A stretch of 64,000 nt of DNA from Diospyros lotus (Eukaryota > Streptophyta > Magnoliopsida > Ericales > Ebenaceae). The notes beneath the pieces are model-generated. The model ran no database searches. It was not told where the DNA came from and was given only the letters and a program-made list of their open reading frames with translations. Position numbers and translations under genes: made by a program. Below, piece by piece: positions 22,955 to 34,738 of the stretch; position 1 is the first letter of the stretch; each line of letters begins with the position of its first letter. Location: the NCBI RefSeq assembly GCF_014633365.1, contig NC_068340.1, positions 35,042,328 through 35,106,327 on the forward strand, written 5' to 3'.

Positions 22955-24926
22955 ATGTTGCAAAGAGTGAATGAATATTTAAACTAATTTGTTTATGTCA
23001 TCAACTCTGCAAACTCCTAGGATGGCCATATACCACGCATCTTTGAAATACAATTAAGAGAAGAAAATGGATGGGCAGGAAGTGAAAGGGACGGTTTGAA
23101 GGGTAGGGGGATATCCCGACAGAAGCACGCGTCACGAAGCAAAAGCCAAAGCCAAAGCATATGCACAACAGCAAGCAGCTGTGGCTGTGCTGATCTTAAA
23201 TTTCAAAGCCACAGCCAAAGCAAAACCAACCAAAAAGCCTAGCATTTATTTCGGGTTGTTTCGTTCTTTCTGCTCTCTCTCTCTCATTCTGTATATAATA
23301 TATATGCGATTTGTTGCCTTCTTCTTCTTCCTTCTTCAGCCCCACCCCCCACCCCCTGCGCTGCATTTATTAGACAGCGCCAACTCCATGCGCCCCCCTC
23401 CCCTCACTCTCTCTCTCTTTCCCTTCAGACTTGACTATTCTTCTTCATGGACGGATCAATCTCTCTTCTGCTGCGCTGTCTTTTCCTTTTTAATAGGAAA
23501 CTGGAAACATATATATATATATATGCATACGCATCGATCTCTGGTCGCACTGCTGCTCTCTGCAATGTCATGGCATTCAGGCGGGGCATATTTCATTCAT
23601 TCAGCCTTCTACTTGACTACTCCTTTTCTTTCTTCCTTTTCTTCCATTCCGTTCCATCTCATTCCTTTCCTTTCGATCTGCTTCTTGGAGTTTGGCACGC
23701 ACGCTTTCCTACAAACACGTAGGAAAGAGGGAGAGAGAGAAAAAGAGGCGACAGACAGAAGCAGAGACAGAGACAGAGACAGTAACTTATCAGCAACGTA
23801 TCCCTAACATCTCTTTCTTCCCTCATTATTACTCTCCCTTTTGTCCCCACCTTTGAATAAACTTTGCACCCTCACCAACTCTCTGGACTTTCCTAAACCC
23901 TAAACTCTCCTCTCTCTCTCTCTCTCTCTCTCTCCAAACCCACAAAACAAAACAGCCATATATATATATATATATGAGCTCCAACATGCATATATATATA
24001 TACATATATGTTTCCACACAGATTTCTTTTTAATAATTTTATTCAAAAACATTACTTATAATGACTAACACTTTTTTTTTGTTTGCTGTTCTGCCAAATA
24101 AATAAAGCCTGAAATGATAAGAAATAACTGAAAGAAGTAATTAAGAGGGAAGGAAAGCGAAAGTAGTGATGATTGGGCCAATTAAAAGGTCAACCGTATC
24201 TTTTGTGAAGGAGCTACACACACATGTATATATATATATATATACACATCAGATGACAGGTCAACCCATGCATGCTGCTGCTGCGCTGCTGCTGCTGCTG
24301 CTGCTGCTTTGAAAAGAACTAAACACCATGATCAGAGCAAAAATAGGTCATTGCATCCACCTCTATGTTTCTGATTTAAGGGCATGCCCGTGTTGTATAT
24401 ATATGTATTATTTGTGTGTGTGATATGACTAATACATGCATGATGATGATGAGGATGAGGATGCACTGTAACTAAATACTGATCAAGGCAATATTGAATT
24501 GAATTCATTGTCGAATGGGCGAGTAATGCTGCATGCAGGCGCATGATAATGCCCATGCGTCATCAGCAGGTGCCTGAGGGTGAGAAAGTAAGGGGCAAGC
24601 TGCAAGAGGGAGGGTGAGGGTGAGGTTGAGGGTCCTCTGACATACGCATTTAACACCATAGCCATCATTGCTTTAGTACTGTCATCATTATCCTCCATGC
24701 CAAAAATCTCCTCCATTTCTTATTTCTTTTTTCTTTTTTTTCTCCCTTTGCTCCAGCTGGGACATTGATTAAAGATTTAAACCATACTCATGCCATTCAC
24801 AAATTTGATGATTTTTTAATTAGTTTAAGAATTTTAATTTATTAAATATTAAAATTTAAAACTAACGCGTCTCCCCCCACCCCCCAAGGAGAATTGAATA
24901 AATAATGTCATGGATAATTTTTTAGC
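22955..24926. other. Pyrimidine-rich and microsatellite-rich region, no supported gene
   Basis: 23260-23930 is CT-rich with TATA-type runs. A 208-codon open frame on the plus strand translates to a low-complexity Ser/Leu/Phe-rich string and looks like chance. 24273-24308 is a CTG repeat. A 77-codon minus-strand frame at 24483-24716 starts plausibly (MEEIFGMEDNDDSTKAMMAM) but resembles nothing I know. The region might hold an unrecognised transcript leader or non-coding RNA. I cannot support one. Confidence 0.4.
24273..24308. repeat. (CTG)n microsatellite
   Basis: CTG/GCT repeat interrupted once by CGCTG. Confidence 0.9.
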
Positions 24927-24937
24927 AATACTCTTTA

Positions 24938-25883
24938 TACTTACAGATAATTAGCCGACTCATTCGCAAGCGATTTGGTGTGTGGTCTGATAAAAATTAA
25001 TTTAAATTTATTCATTAAACTAAATAAGTTAAATTTGAATTTAATTTTAAAATTTAATTTATAAATAAATCAATTTTAAGTTTTGTAAACATGTTCGACT
25101 AGATTCTCGTAAATATTAATAGGTTCAGTTAGAAGCTCTCATGTCTCATTGTCTAGGTTAAATGATTGAAAATTTTCAAGATATTGAGTCAGACATATAA
25201 AAAAGTAGGTGGGATTGAGGGAGACTGAAGCAAACCCTAGCAGTCGCTTTTGACTGTTTCTCTCTCCCTCTCGCCTATGTCTCCATTTTCTCTTCTTCTA
25301 TGGCCTAGGTGATCTCATCTTCTTCTCTAGCTAGTAACTACAATCCATCGGCTCGACCTCTCTTCCTTTCGTCTGGTAATCCCTTCTCTTTTCTCCGGCC
25401 AACTGACTCATATCCCAAATGCCACTGCAAGCCTCCATTTGAGACTAAACCACCACCAACAGTCACTTTCTACTACCATCACACGTCGTCTTCTGTTGCT
25501 TTACCTTTGCCTGTTATGAGCTATCTTCGCCTACCATCGTCGCACACACCCCTATTGTCGCCCGCTGCCACCTCCCACCACTATAGCCTTTTGCTGTCAC
25601 ACATTCTATATCTTTACTTGCACTGCTTGCTGCCACTTCTGTGAAGCACTGTCCACTGTTATCGCCCATCACTACACACTTTTCTCTGTCTCTATCGTCA
25701 CTCTTTATTAGCACACCCTTCTCTATTGAGCTCAAGCCCAAGCCCAAGCCCGAGCTCGAGCTCACTCACAGGTTCTTGAGTTGAGCTTTAAGACTTTAAG
25801 TTGAGCTCAAATCTAAAAACTAGCTCACTGAGCTGAGCCTGAGCCTAGTGAAGCTCAGCTTGGCTTAGTTCGATTGCAATCCT
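24938..25883. mobile_element. hAT-like element with GAGCTC-rich right arm
   Basis: AATACTCTTTA occurs at 24927-24937 and again at 25884-25894, which contains an 8-bp or longer target duplication. The right arm is rich in GAGCTCGAGC and CAAGCCCAAGCCC, a feature of plant hAT-type non-autonomous elements. Terminal inverted repeat similarity is weak. Open frames in the middle (25309-25765) are low-complexity and not assigned to a gene. Confidence 0.5.
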
Positions 25884-25911
25884 AATACTCTTTAAGATTT
25901 GGCAAAAAAAT

Positions 25912-26288
25912 TAGGATAAATTATATGAAACCCCCATGCACTTAGGGTCATGTACAACTTACCCCATGTGCTTTTGATTGCATTAAAAAACTCCCTTACA
26001 CTTTTAAAATATTATAATCAGCCACAATTTGTTGTTATTTTACATAATTTTATGCAATCCATTGGTTAATTAATGCAAAATTTTGTATTTTTTTGATATA
26101 TTGAAATTATATATGTAGAATTATGTATTTTGTATGTAGATTATTATACAAAATTATGTAAAATAACAACAAATTGTGGCTGGTTGCAACATTTTGAAAG
26201 TGTAAGGGAGTTTTTTGAAACAATTGAAAGCAAATGGGGGTAAGTTGTACATGACCCTAAGTGTAGGAGGGTTTCATATAATTTACCC
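25912..26288. mobile_element. Foldback MITE with arms of nearly 190 bp
   Basis: The whole element is one long inverted repeat. The left arm begins GGATAAATTATATGAAACCC and continues through GGGTCATGTACAACTTACCC. The right arm repeats this in reverse order, ending in GGGTTTCATATAATTTACCC. The arms meet around an ATGTAGAATTATGTATT centre near 26110-26140. A transcript through it would form a long double-stranded hairpin. Confidence 0.82.
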
Positions 26289-29200
26289 AAAAAACTATAG
26301 ACCACCCACATTTTTCTTGAGTTTTATATCTTTGGATCCCTTTTTTTTTTTTCTATTTTTAACAAACATTTATTAACTCTTTGTAAATTTCGAAATGTTC
26401 GCATATCTCTTTTCAATGTATAATAAAAAAAAAAAAATTTACAAGTGGTGGTCGATGATGATGGTGTTGGCCCAACACCATCACTTCCAAATGACCCTGA
26501 TTCAAATTCTTCCATGGAGAAAAACAAATCTGGGTTCTAGTCGTTGGGTTCCTTTATCCTCCATAAAGAAACCTAGAGCCTACTACCAAAATAAGAGAAA
26601 TAGAGAGAATTACAACTATGGTCATGATCGCAAACACTGAAAACTCTAGTGCAAAAGGGTTTCCCATTGACCCCTTGTCTAGTTCAACAATATTAATTAG
26701 CAAATTTCATCAATTGTTGAACGATTCGTCATGAATTGTTGTCATCGCTATTAGAACCCCTATCTCAAATCAAAGGGGCTTGCAATCCCATCAACTCTAC
26801 TACCTAGCTAGTTGGCCAATAGCAAATTTTAGTCACAATAGGAGACAAAGAGAGTGAGAGAGAGAAAAAGATAGTGACTTTTGTTGTTAGAGAAAACATC
26901 GTATAAGTAACCCGCACCAGAGAGTAGTCCCAAATGAGATAAAAGAGAGGAAGAAGGAGAAAAGAGAGATAGAGAGATGATAATTAAGAATGACGAGGAG
27001 CAATGACAAGATTTGCGGGCGGAGGCCAAGGCTAGATCTTTGGTCGCTGCAAACAGCCAGCCAAAGTGAGAGCCATGATGATATGGAGAGGAGAAAGAAA
27101 GGGAAATTAATTAGAGAGAGATTGAGGGGTATTTGCTTAAAAATAACGATAAAATGGTCAATTTCAGTCACATGTTAATGGTAACTAAAGTGAGTTACTT
27201 TTCAAACAAAAAAGTGGTCAGGCCTTTTTGCCAAACCTCAATAGTGATATGTAAATTTATATTTATAATATCATTCAACAAAAACAAAAAGAAGATAATT
27301 ATGTAAATAAATGATGTTACACTAACATTTATTGAGGTCTTTTTATTTTTTACATTTAGTTAAAATGTATCTAATTTGAGTCTAAATTAACTTAATTGAA
27401 ATTTAATTAATAATATCATTTATAATCGAAGGATACTCTGAGGAAAAAAAATAAGTAACAAGGACTTCTAAAATTGTTTTTAGATCATAAAAAAATTCAT
27501 ATATATAAATAATCCAAATTAGGAGTCGAAGAATAATTATGTAACTTGTTTGATCATATTTTTATTAATATTAATTAGTAGATGTTAAAATAATAAAATT
27601 AATTCCTTAAGATTGAAATTTTTTAGATTTAAAACTTCAACTGAATTTCATATATATATGTAATTCACAATTATTCTGCATTTACCTACTTTAATATGTA
27701 ATTGGATTTTATTTTATTTTTTGCTAACTAATCCCTATTAATTGTGATTTTATATCAACTTTCAAGTAGAGTGCGTGACAAGTGATTGTATAGTTCATCC
27801 AACAAAAAATAATAAAAAATAATTTAGATTTTTCTCGTTACCTATGTATTATCTTCTATGAGGCATTCTATGCCAAAACTACAAGTCAAGAAGAAAGGAA
27901 AAACACCCTTCCCTTTCTTCATCGGATACTTGACCCTCTTTAATTGATCTCCAGATTGCCATCGTTGATCATCTACTAATGATTATTTAGAAGAATAGAT
28001 TAATTAATTAATTAATTAATTGTAGATATCCAACCTATAATTTGTTCACATGCATCTGCTTAATCACCACTTTAAGCTATTTTAAAAACTTATTTAAATC
28101 ATTTCAACATTTTAAAATTTTATTTAAACCATTTTTAACATAATATATGGATACTTCCTAGGGACATAAGCTTTTCAACTAACCCCATATAAGATGAAAC
28201 AAGTAAAAAAAATTATAATTGGGGATAGGAGATGTTGGATATGGATTGATAGAGGCTATATATAGAAGAGAAGTCCTAATCGGCGACGAGAGAGAGGATT
28301 TTCCATCGTAAAGCAACGATGAGTCTCCATCCATTGTGCCACAACAGTGACAAATAAGAAAGGTTGTTGAATATCATTTTACGTACTTTCTTTAAACCCT
28401 AAAAAACATAGAGACATAATTAACAATGAAGAAGCCCAAAATCTTTTGTTGGAATAACCGAATGGCTTTAGAAAGAGCTTTTAATTGGATAGATATTCTT
28501 TGTTGATGAAGTTGATTCAAGGTTGCAAGATGCATGGTTTAGTTTTTTATTTATGTATTTTTTAATTTATTACTATTGCCTTTAGTATGGCCTGTTTATT
28601 TGTCATTAATTTGATAGTAGTTGTTCTATGTCTTTGGATTGGTTTAGGTAGTCTTCAAGAAGGGGTTGAGTGTTATTGATCGATCATGGTTTTGTGCTTG
28701 TTCAAGCCTTGGCTCCTCAAATTAATTAAAGTTGTGACCTAAGCTTCTTTTAGGGTATTTTTGTTTCATGAATGGGATTAATAAGATGATGCCTAAATTG
28801 CAATTCTGATATCTTGATTAGTAAAAGCATCATTTGGTCGTTAGGTGTTTGTGTCTATATATTGATATTCATTTGCTGTATTTTTCGATCGTTTGTGTCT
28901 TTATTTTGTGGTTATGTGTTTATTTAGTTATTGAAATAGTCGATTGAGCTATTATCTCAGTGCTTGCCTTTAAAGGGGACCTACTTATTTTTGAATCTTC
29001 TTTCAATTCACTCTCGAAAGGGAAAAAAAAAATCCAAGCCTATGCTTCCAACTTAAATTAGGATAAGCTATTATGAAGATTTCACTTTGAAGTCTCTAAT
29101 TTTGAATTTATGGTGCCTCTAAACCTTTCTTATATATATATATATTTATATATAAGGATTTAATTAATTAAATGCTTGCAAAGAGAACATATGTCAATAC

Positions 29201-29307
29201 ATATCATGTTGAATTTGTTAATAATATTTCAGTTCACTTGACAAATATTAAGAATACGTACTTGCAAAATTACTATCGACGCTATAAAATCATTATTTTC
29301 TCTAGAT
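26289..29307. other. Intergenic, no gene seen
   Basis: AT-rich DNA with several short open frames lacking family resemblance (26324-27178 on both strands), a TTAA tetranucleotide run near 28000-28022, and no clear exon chain or transposon protein. Confidence 0.5.
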
Positions 29308-29690
29308 AGTATTTGTTAATTAAGATATGATCTGAAAAAAAATAAGATATAAAAATTATTTTAGATTGATGTAAGTGTTTTTTATTATATTTGTTAAATT
29401 TATCTAATAACCCATTAAAAAAAAATCACGTGACTTCTTATTTGGGATTCTTTAGATAAATTTATCTCCCCTCTCACTCCAAATAAACTCCAGATAAATT
29501 TATCTTAGACCTTACAAATGAGAAAAAATAACTCATATATCCCTCAATGTATTTCAAAAAATTTAATAAATAGTCTAATAAAAATCTTAAAATACTTTCT
29601 AGTCTTAACTTAATCATTTTATATTTTAATCAAAAAAACATTCTAATCTTATTTTGATATAATTTTATTTTACTGATTTTAACAAACATT
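29308..29690. mobile_element. MITE, family copy 3 of 3
   Basis: The left end AGTATTTGTTAATTAAG and the right end TTTTAACAAACATT form an inverted repeat. The body shares AAATCACGTGACTTCTTATTT and TAAATTTATCT with copy 1. It is the longest and best preserved of the three copies. Confidence 0.62.
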
Positions 29691-30019
29691 AATAGGTGAA
29701 GTAAGACAACTCCAAGCGAGGAGGGATCCACAGCCAACGAATAGCCTCGAAGAGCATGATCAGTATTACTTCTTCATTATTTCTATCTCTTTGCTTGAAA
29801 AGTACGTTAATTAGTATATACTAGAATTTTCATGCACCAAACAATTGGAAGAGCGACTGAATAGTGAACAATAAGAAGATGCAACACACGATTGAAAAGG
29901 ATATATATGTGTGTGTATAATATATATATATATGAATAATAAGTATACAGGCCAATCCACTAGCTAGCCAACAAAAAATCAACTGTAGACTAGAATTAAT
30001 GGAAGCACGATGAGATGAG

Positions 30020-30062
<43 letters not shown>

Positions 30063-31258
30063 CTGAGCACTGAATCCTTCAAAACCTGAACCAGAGTGAA
30101 AGATGTAGTCAAAGGAAATGCATCAAACAAAACGAAAGAGAGCAAATACATACATATATATGTCATCTCAAATCCACAAAGACTTTCTAAATTCATGAGT
30201 TGCATGAACAACCTTTCGATCATTCGACAGACAATAGCAACTGGTGATGGGTAATTTGAGTATGTTTTACAAACAGTTCTCTACCCCAATGGGTTCATCA
30301 CAGTGACACTCGCAAAGGTTAATGCCCATCCATACAAGTTACCCCTCCACCCTTAGGGAACTACATCTACAATGTTTCGTGCTACACATTTTTGGAAATT
30401 CAATTTTCTTATCTTTTTAAAACAAATTATATATTGGTATAGACATGGTAATGATATATTTTTTTATAATTTCATATGAATCAGTTCAGTAAATGTTTTT
30501 TATTATGTGTATATTTATAAATGAGTCACATAATCTTTTACTTACAAATTCTATATCAAATTTAGACTTGTCTAATCTTTAGGCACTTCATAACCAAATA
30601 CAGATATAATATAACACACACACATATATATATAGACCAAAAATATAACTCTTTAATTTAAAAAAAAAAAACTAATACTTGCATAATTTTATTTATTTAG
30701 TGTTTGGAACTGGGGCTAGTCCAAAGAATGAATTAAAAATTATATAAATAATGGCCGGACAAAATTAATTATATCAATTTATTTATCTTCGAAAAGAAAA
30801 TTCTGGATTCAAGCTAGTGTTTCAGATGTCTTTTCCATTCCTTTCCAGTCCACAATCACAAATCAATGTCTCAAGCAAAAGGTGTAATGGAAAAAGACAG
30901 AATTTTCCAGTTGGCAGCCTCATTTTTCCCATCAAGAAAGACATTTTCATGTTGATGCTTCTCGTTTTCAAAACCCTAGCTAGTTCATGGCCATGACAAC
31001 ATCCAAAACTATTTTGCGGCTTTCATATTTCGGCGCAGTAGAATGAACCAAATTTATGGATCCACGATTGGGTCATTAATTAGTTATGACATCGTATTTA
31101 TCTAAAATGGGATCGTGATCAATCCAATGATCGACAAAAGTTCAGCACAGCAAAGTTTAGCAATTTTGTTGAGCTAAACAAGAAAATGAAGATGAAAATG
31201 AAAATGGTAATGGTGGGTTACCTATGAATAAAGATGGGACCTCGGGAAATCCAATCCG
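29691..31258. other. Region 3' of AS2, no other gene seen
   Basis: Holds a CT microsatellite at 30023-30060 and AT-rich DNA. 31000-31258 is immediately downstream of the AS2 stop on the minus strand and should contain its 3' UTR. Confidence 0.5.
30023..30060. repeat. (CT)n microsatellite
   Basis: About 18 uninterrupted CT dinucleotides. Confidence 0.95.
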
Positions 31259-31906
31259 CTAAGGGTCAACTGGCGCTCGCCGGTCTTCGCCGCCGGCAGC
31301 CCTCGGCTGATAGAACGGAGAACTCAGCTGCCCTATGCTCGCCGAAACGTTCATTGCAAGCAAACTGCTCGCATCGAAGTTGGTTCCAGAATCCATGGCC
31401 CTTATCGCCTGTTGCTGGTTCGTCGGAAAGAGCTGGTGGTGGTAGTGGTGGTCGCGGCCGCCGCCGCCGCCGCCAATCAGATTGATCCCCAGGTTCTGCT
31501 GGTGGTGGTGGGTGGTAGCCGCAGCGGCCGCAGCCGCGGCGATGAGGCCGTGGCCGGCGATGCCGAGGCTCTGGTATTTGGAGAGCTCGGACTTGGCGCA
31601 ACTGAGGTCCATCTGGAGCTGCCGGAGCTGGTGCTGGAGGAGGGAGATGACACCGACACAGCCGTACACGGGGTCGCGAAGCCGCATGTCGGCTTCGTAG
31701 GCGAGCGAGTTGACGGCGTCCTCTCGCTGGTGGGGGTGCAGTTCGTTGAGCAGCTTGGTGACGTTGCTGGCGCCGAACACTTTGTGGACGTTGGAGAACT
31801 TCTGCGGCTGGTCAGGCGGGAAGTACGGGGCGAAGACGCACTCGGGCTGGCATTTCCGGCGAAGGAACTTGCAAGCTGCACACGGCGAGTTGGACGATGA
31901 CGCCAT
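31259..31906 (-). CDS. AS2: ASYMMETRIC LEAVES2 (AS2/LBD6), LOB-domain transcription regulator
   Basis: 215 residues, complete, in one coding exon. AS2 is a nuclear protein that pairs with the MYB protein AS1 to repress class I KNOX genes and abaxial genes, setting leaf polarity. Visible features: Cys block C9-x2-C12-x6-C19-x3-C23; FSNVHKVFGASNVTKLLNEL with GAS at 45-47; DPVYG with the invariant Pro at 79; then a Leu-rich coiled-coil-like segment (about 84-115, ISLLQHQLRQLQMDL). The start MASSSNSPCAACKFLRRKC and the tail FYQPRAAGGEDRR..VDP are AS2-specific, which separates it from other class IA LBDs. Residues 123-130 are an alanine run and two His-rich and Gly-rich stretches follow. The start is fixed by the family N-terminus. 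An intron in the 5' leader is inferred separately. The long open frames on the other strand here are shadows of its GC-rich codons. Confidence 0.95.
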   Translation of the reverse strand: MASSSNSPCAACKFLRRKCQPECVFAPYFPPDQPQKFSNVHKVFGASNVTKLLNELHPHQREDAVNSLAYEADMRLRDPVYGCVGVISLLQHQLRQLQMDLSCAKSELSKYQSLGIAGHGLIAAAAAAAATTHHHQQNLGINLIGGGGGGRDHHYHHQLFPTNQQQAIRAMDSGTNFDASSLLAMNVSASIGQLSSPFYQPRAAGGEDRRAPVDP

Positions 31907-31960
31907 CCAATTTGTCTGCGCAATTTCACCAGTACTACTGTTTCTTTGTTGCTACCAGCG

Positions 31961-32128
31961 CTGCCATTTCAAGAACACAAAAAAGAAATGAGATTACAGG
32001 TTTGCTTCGTAAACAAAACGAGATAGAAGACTAGGTGGCAATATTGATGAATACGAGATCTCTCGAGTTTGAATCTCAATTATATATTCTTTTATATATT
32101 AAGTCTCGAATAGTAAAATTTTACTTAC
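31961..32128 (-). other. AS2: Predicted intron in the AS2 5' leader
   Basis: On the minus strand a strong donor (CG|GTAAGT at 32128) and an acceptor after a pyrimidine-rich tract (TTTCTTTTTTGTG...GGCAG at 31961) bracket 168 bases, upstream of the start codon at 31906. AS2 of Arabidopsis is known to have an intron in its 5' UTR, so this fits the family. Splicing is not shown. Confidence 0.62.
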
Positions 32129-32345
32129 CGAAGAGAGTGGGGCGAGAGGCATACGGAGGAGCACGGAAGAAATGGCAAAGTTGCAGATCTGTGCGTGGAG
32201 GGAGGGAGGAGGGTTTTGTGGGGGGGGGGGGGGGGGGGGGAGGAAGAGATCTGAAAGCGAGGAATAATGGAGGGAGAGAGAGAGATATAGAGAGAGAGAG
32301 AGAGAGAGAAAGGGTGGGCCGGGAATTGAATGTGAAGGACAAAAT
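32129..32345 (-). other. AS2: Probable first, non-coding exon and promoter-proximal region of AS2
   Basis: Upstream of the predicted leader intron, the minus strand reads CT-rich repeats (32273-32310), a run of about 21 C and CCTCCCTCC motifs. This is a pyrimidine-rich leader typical of plant regulatory genes. The transcription start is not determined. Confidence 0.45.
32220..32240. repeat. G homopolymer of about 21 bases in the AS2 leader
   Basis: Uninterrupted G on the plus strand (C on the transcript strand). Length may be polymorphic or misassembled. Confidence 0.9.
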
Positions 32346-32999
32346 ATAATCCCAACGCGAAGTGGGTCTTAGACTTGCCTATTTTAATATGCCAATTAGA
32401 CTAAATTCCAGCCAATAAATAAAGCAATTTTGTTCTAAATTTGGAAACGAAATTCTCACCCAAAACCCCCACAGGATCTGTTCATGATATTATCCCGAAA
32501 ATCGAAAAAGGCAACCCCAAGATTTTTACTTTTTTGAATTAGGAACACATACAAGATGAAATTATGGCTCTTGATCAGCCTGTAGCAGAACGATACTAAA
32601 AGCTCCAGATTTTAATAACATATATCACAATCTACCCAAATTCATCACATATATAATCACAGAACAAGAGAGATAAGATCATAAGAGGTGTTTGAACACA
32701 TATAATTATAATATAATATAAGATAAGACTTTTGTTAGGGGGGTTTGAAGGATGAATGTCGCTAGCTAAGCTAGGGTTGAATTTCCGGTGGTTTATAGAT
32801 CAGTAGTGGATCTGGGCAAGTAGAGAGAGAGAAAGAGTGAGTTTGTTGATCTTCTTTGTAAAATTCAGACACTGTTTCCGACGAAAGGGCCTTTGTATTT
32901 GCAGCAGATCTTGCTTAAATTTCATATATAGACGCACTGGGAGGGAGAGTGATTGCTTCATTTACCTATAAAAAGGCGAGACTTTTGAGATGCTTAGTT

Positions 33000-33035
<36 letters not shown>

Positions 33036-34738
33036 GTCTTCTTCTTTCTTCTTCTTGGGATGCACTCTATACCCAGGCATATATATATACACACGCCCTT
33101 ATACCCAATACGAATGCGCATATACACACACATATATATATATAATAAAATCAAATTAAGAATAGAACTTGTATGTATATATTAATTAATAAATGAAAGG
33201 AAAGCAGGATTACCCAAAAAGAAGTTGGTAATATTAGGAGAGAATATCGTAAACACAAAGATAGTTCAGAATTGTGAACTTCCTTTTTCTTGTGTGAACT
33301 TAATTAGTAGAAAATCAAAGCAAGCAAAAATATGGAATAGTATTTATATATATGGACTAAAGCACAACAGTCTATCGACTACAAGAGACACATATCAATA
33401 TTTAATAATTATATCTTCAAGAATAATCATTCTTGTAATCTAAACAACTATAATAAAAGAGATCTCATAAGTAAACACTAAGAAACTATTCCTAAAAACT
33501 GAATCAATCTCCACCGTTCAAATTGTAAATCTATGTATCTGAACAAACGAATCAAATTTCAACCAAATTAAATCACAAACCAACCTCCAAACAGCCTCTT
33601 GATCAAACCTCCACTGCACATCTTAATCGAAATTCTGCACTTTTCTCTCACATTTTTTCATCACTGTAGGGCAGCCACAAAAAGGTTGAAAACTCATTTA
33701 AATACTGACAATTTTTTATGACAAAAATACCCTTAGATCTTCCAAATCGGCCCAACTATCATTTTGGCTTTTCAAGACTTTTTCTTGTAGGTTGAAACAT
33801 GGGTGGGTGGGAGCTGGGATCTCGCAAAGCTGCTCAAACTTAGAGGAATAATATTGATCGTTTCTGAAATTATTTTATATTAGTAAATTACCGGCAAAGT
33901 GTGATCGTCAACTCTCTCTGGGAGTAGTGTCTAAATATTCATGCATATTCCATCTCTTCTCTCAACCATAATCTTTTTACTTCCTCTCTTTCGGCTAATG
34001 CTTTCTGATTCGCCGCCAAATAAGCAACCATCTAAAGATGGTGAACAGAAGACTTCTCAGATGAAGAGAGAGAGAGAGAGAGGCGGGCGAGAATTTCCCT
34101 TTTCCTTTACACCATTTAAAACCCAATTCAGGGAGACTCTCTCTCTCTCTGTACGTTGTTTCTTCTTCTTCTTCAAGGTGTGTTGTAGAAGGAGATCGTT
34201 GAAGTATGTGATTTGAGATGTTTCAGTGGAGAGTGGTAGGGATGACGATTCCTATTTCTTTCTCCTATGGTTGAGAGAGAGAGAGAGAGAGAGAGGATAT
34301 TTCTCCTTTGTTTGATTTCTCTGGGGTTCTATTTCTTTAGACTTTCAGCTATACTCCTGGCCCGCATCCTAAATCGGCTAGGGTATGGCTTGTCAATCTT
34401 CTGCTACTTATGAAATCAATCACCAGATTCTTTTAGATTTTTCTTTTTCTTTACTTCGTTGACATTATCACTCCAATCCCTAATCAAAATGCCTTTTAAT
34501 TATCTCTATCTATTTATCTCAGCAAAAAAAGAATTCTCTTTAAATTATCTCCATTTATAGTCATATATATCTTTTTTAAGTTTACTATATCCATTTAGGA
34601 TGTTTCCCAAATTTTCATTAATTTTCTTCAACTACTACAGCTTCCTTGAGCTACTTTGATTCAAGAAAGTTACAATGGGAACTGTAAAACTAGGGAAAAT
34701 AATTGCAAGATAGCAACATTATTGTATCAAACTATATA
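32346..34738. other. Region upstream of AS2, no gene seen
   Basis: Likely contains AS2 promoter elements but none is identified with confidence. Microsatellites are present: AGT at 33001-33030, GA at 34066-34081 and 34274-34294. Open frames are short and low-complexity. Confidence 0.45.
33001..33030. repeat. (AGT)n microsatellite
   Basis: Ten AGT units. Confidence 0.95.

Noticed and set aside
23181..23807. 208-codon open frame on the plus strand
   Set aside because: Translation is low-complexity (Ser, Leu, Phe, Pro) over CT-rich DNA, with no domain and no splice context; likely chance openness.
24483..24716. 77-codon minus-strand frame starting MEEIFGMEDNDD
   Set aside because: Start looks natural but the rest is repetitive, no family is recognised and no partner exons were found. 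Kept only as a note.
31412..31900. Long plus-strand and third-frame ORFs over AS2
   Set aside because: They are shadows of the GC-rich AS2 coding sequence; the minus-strand frame is a clear family match.
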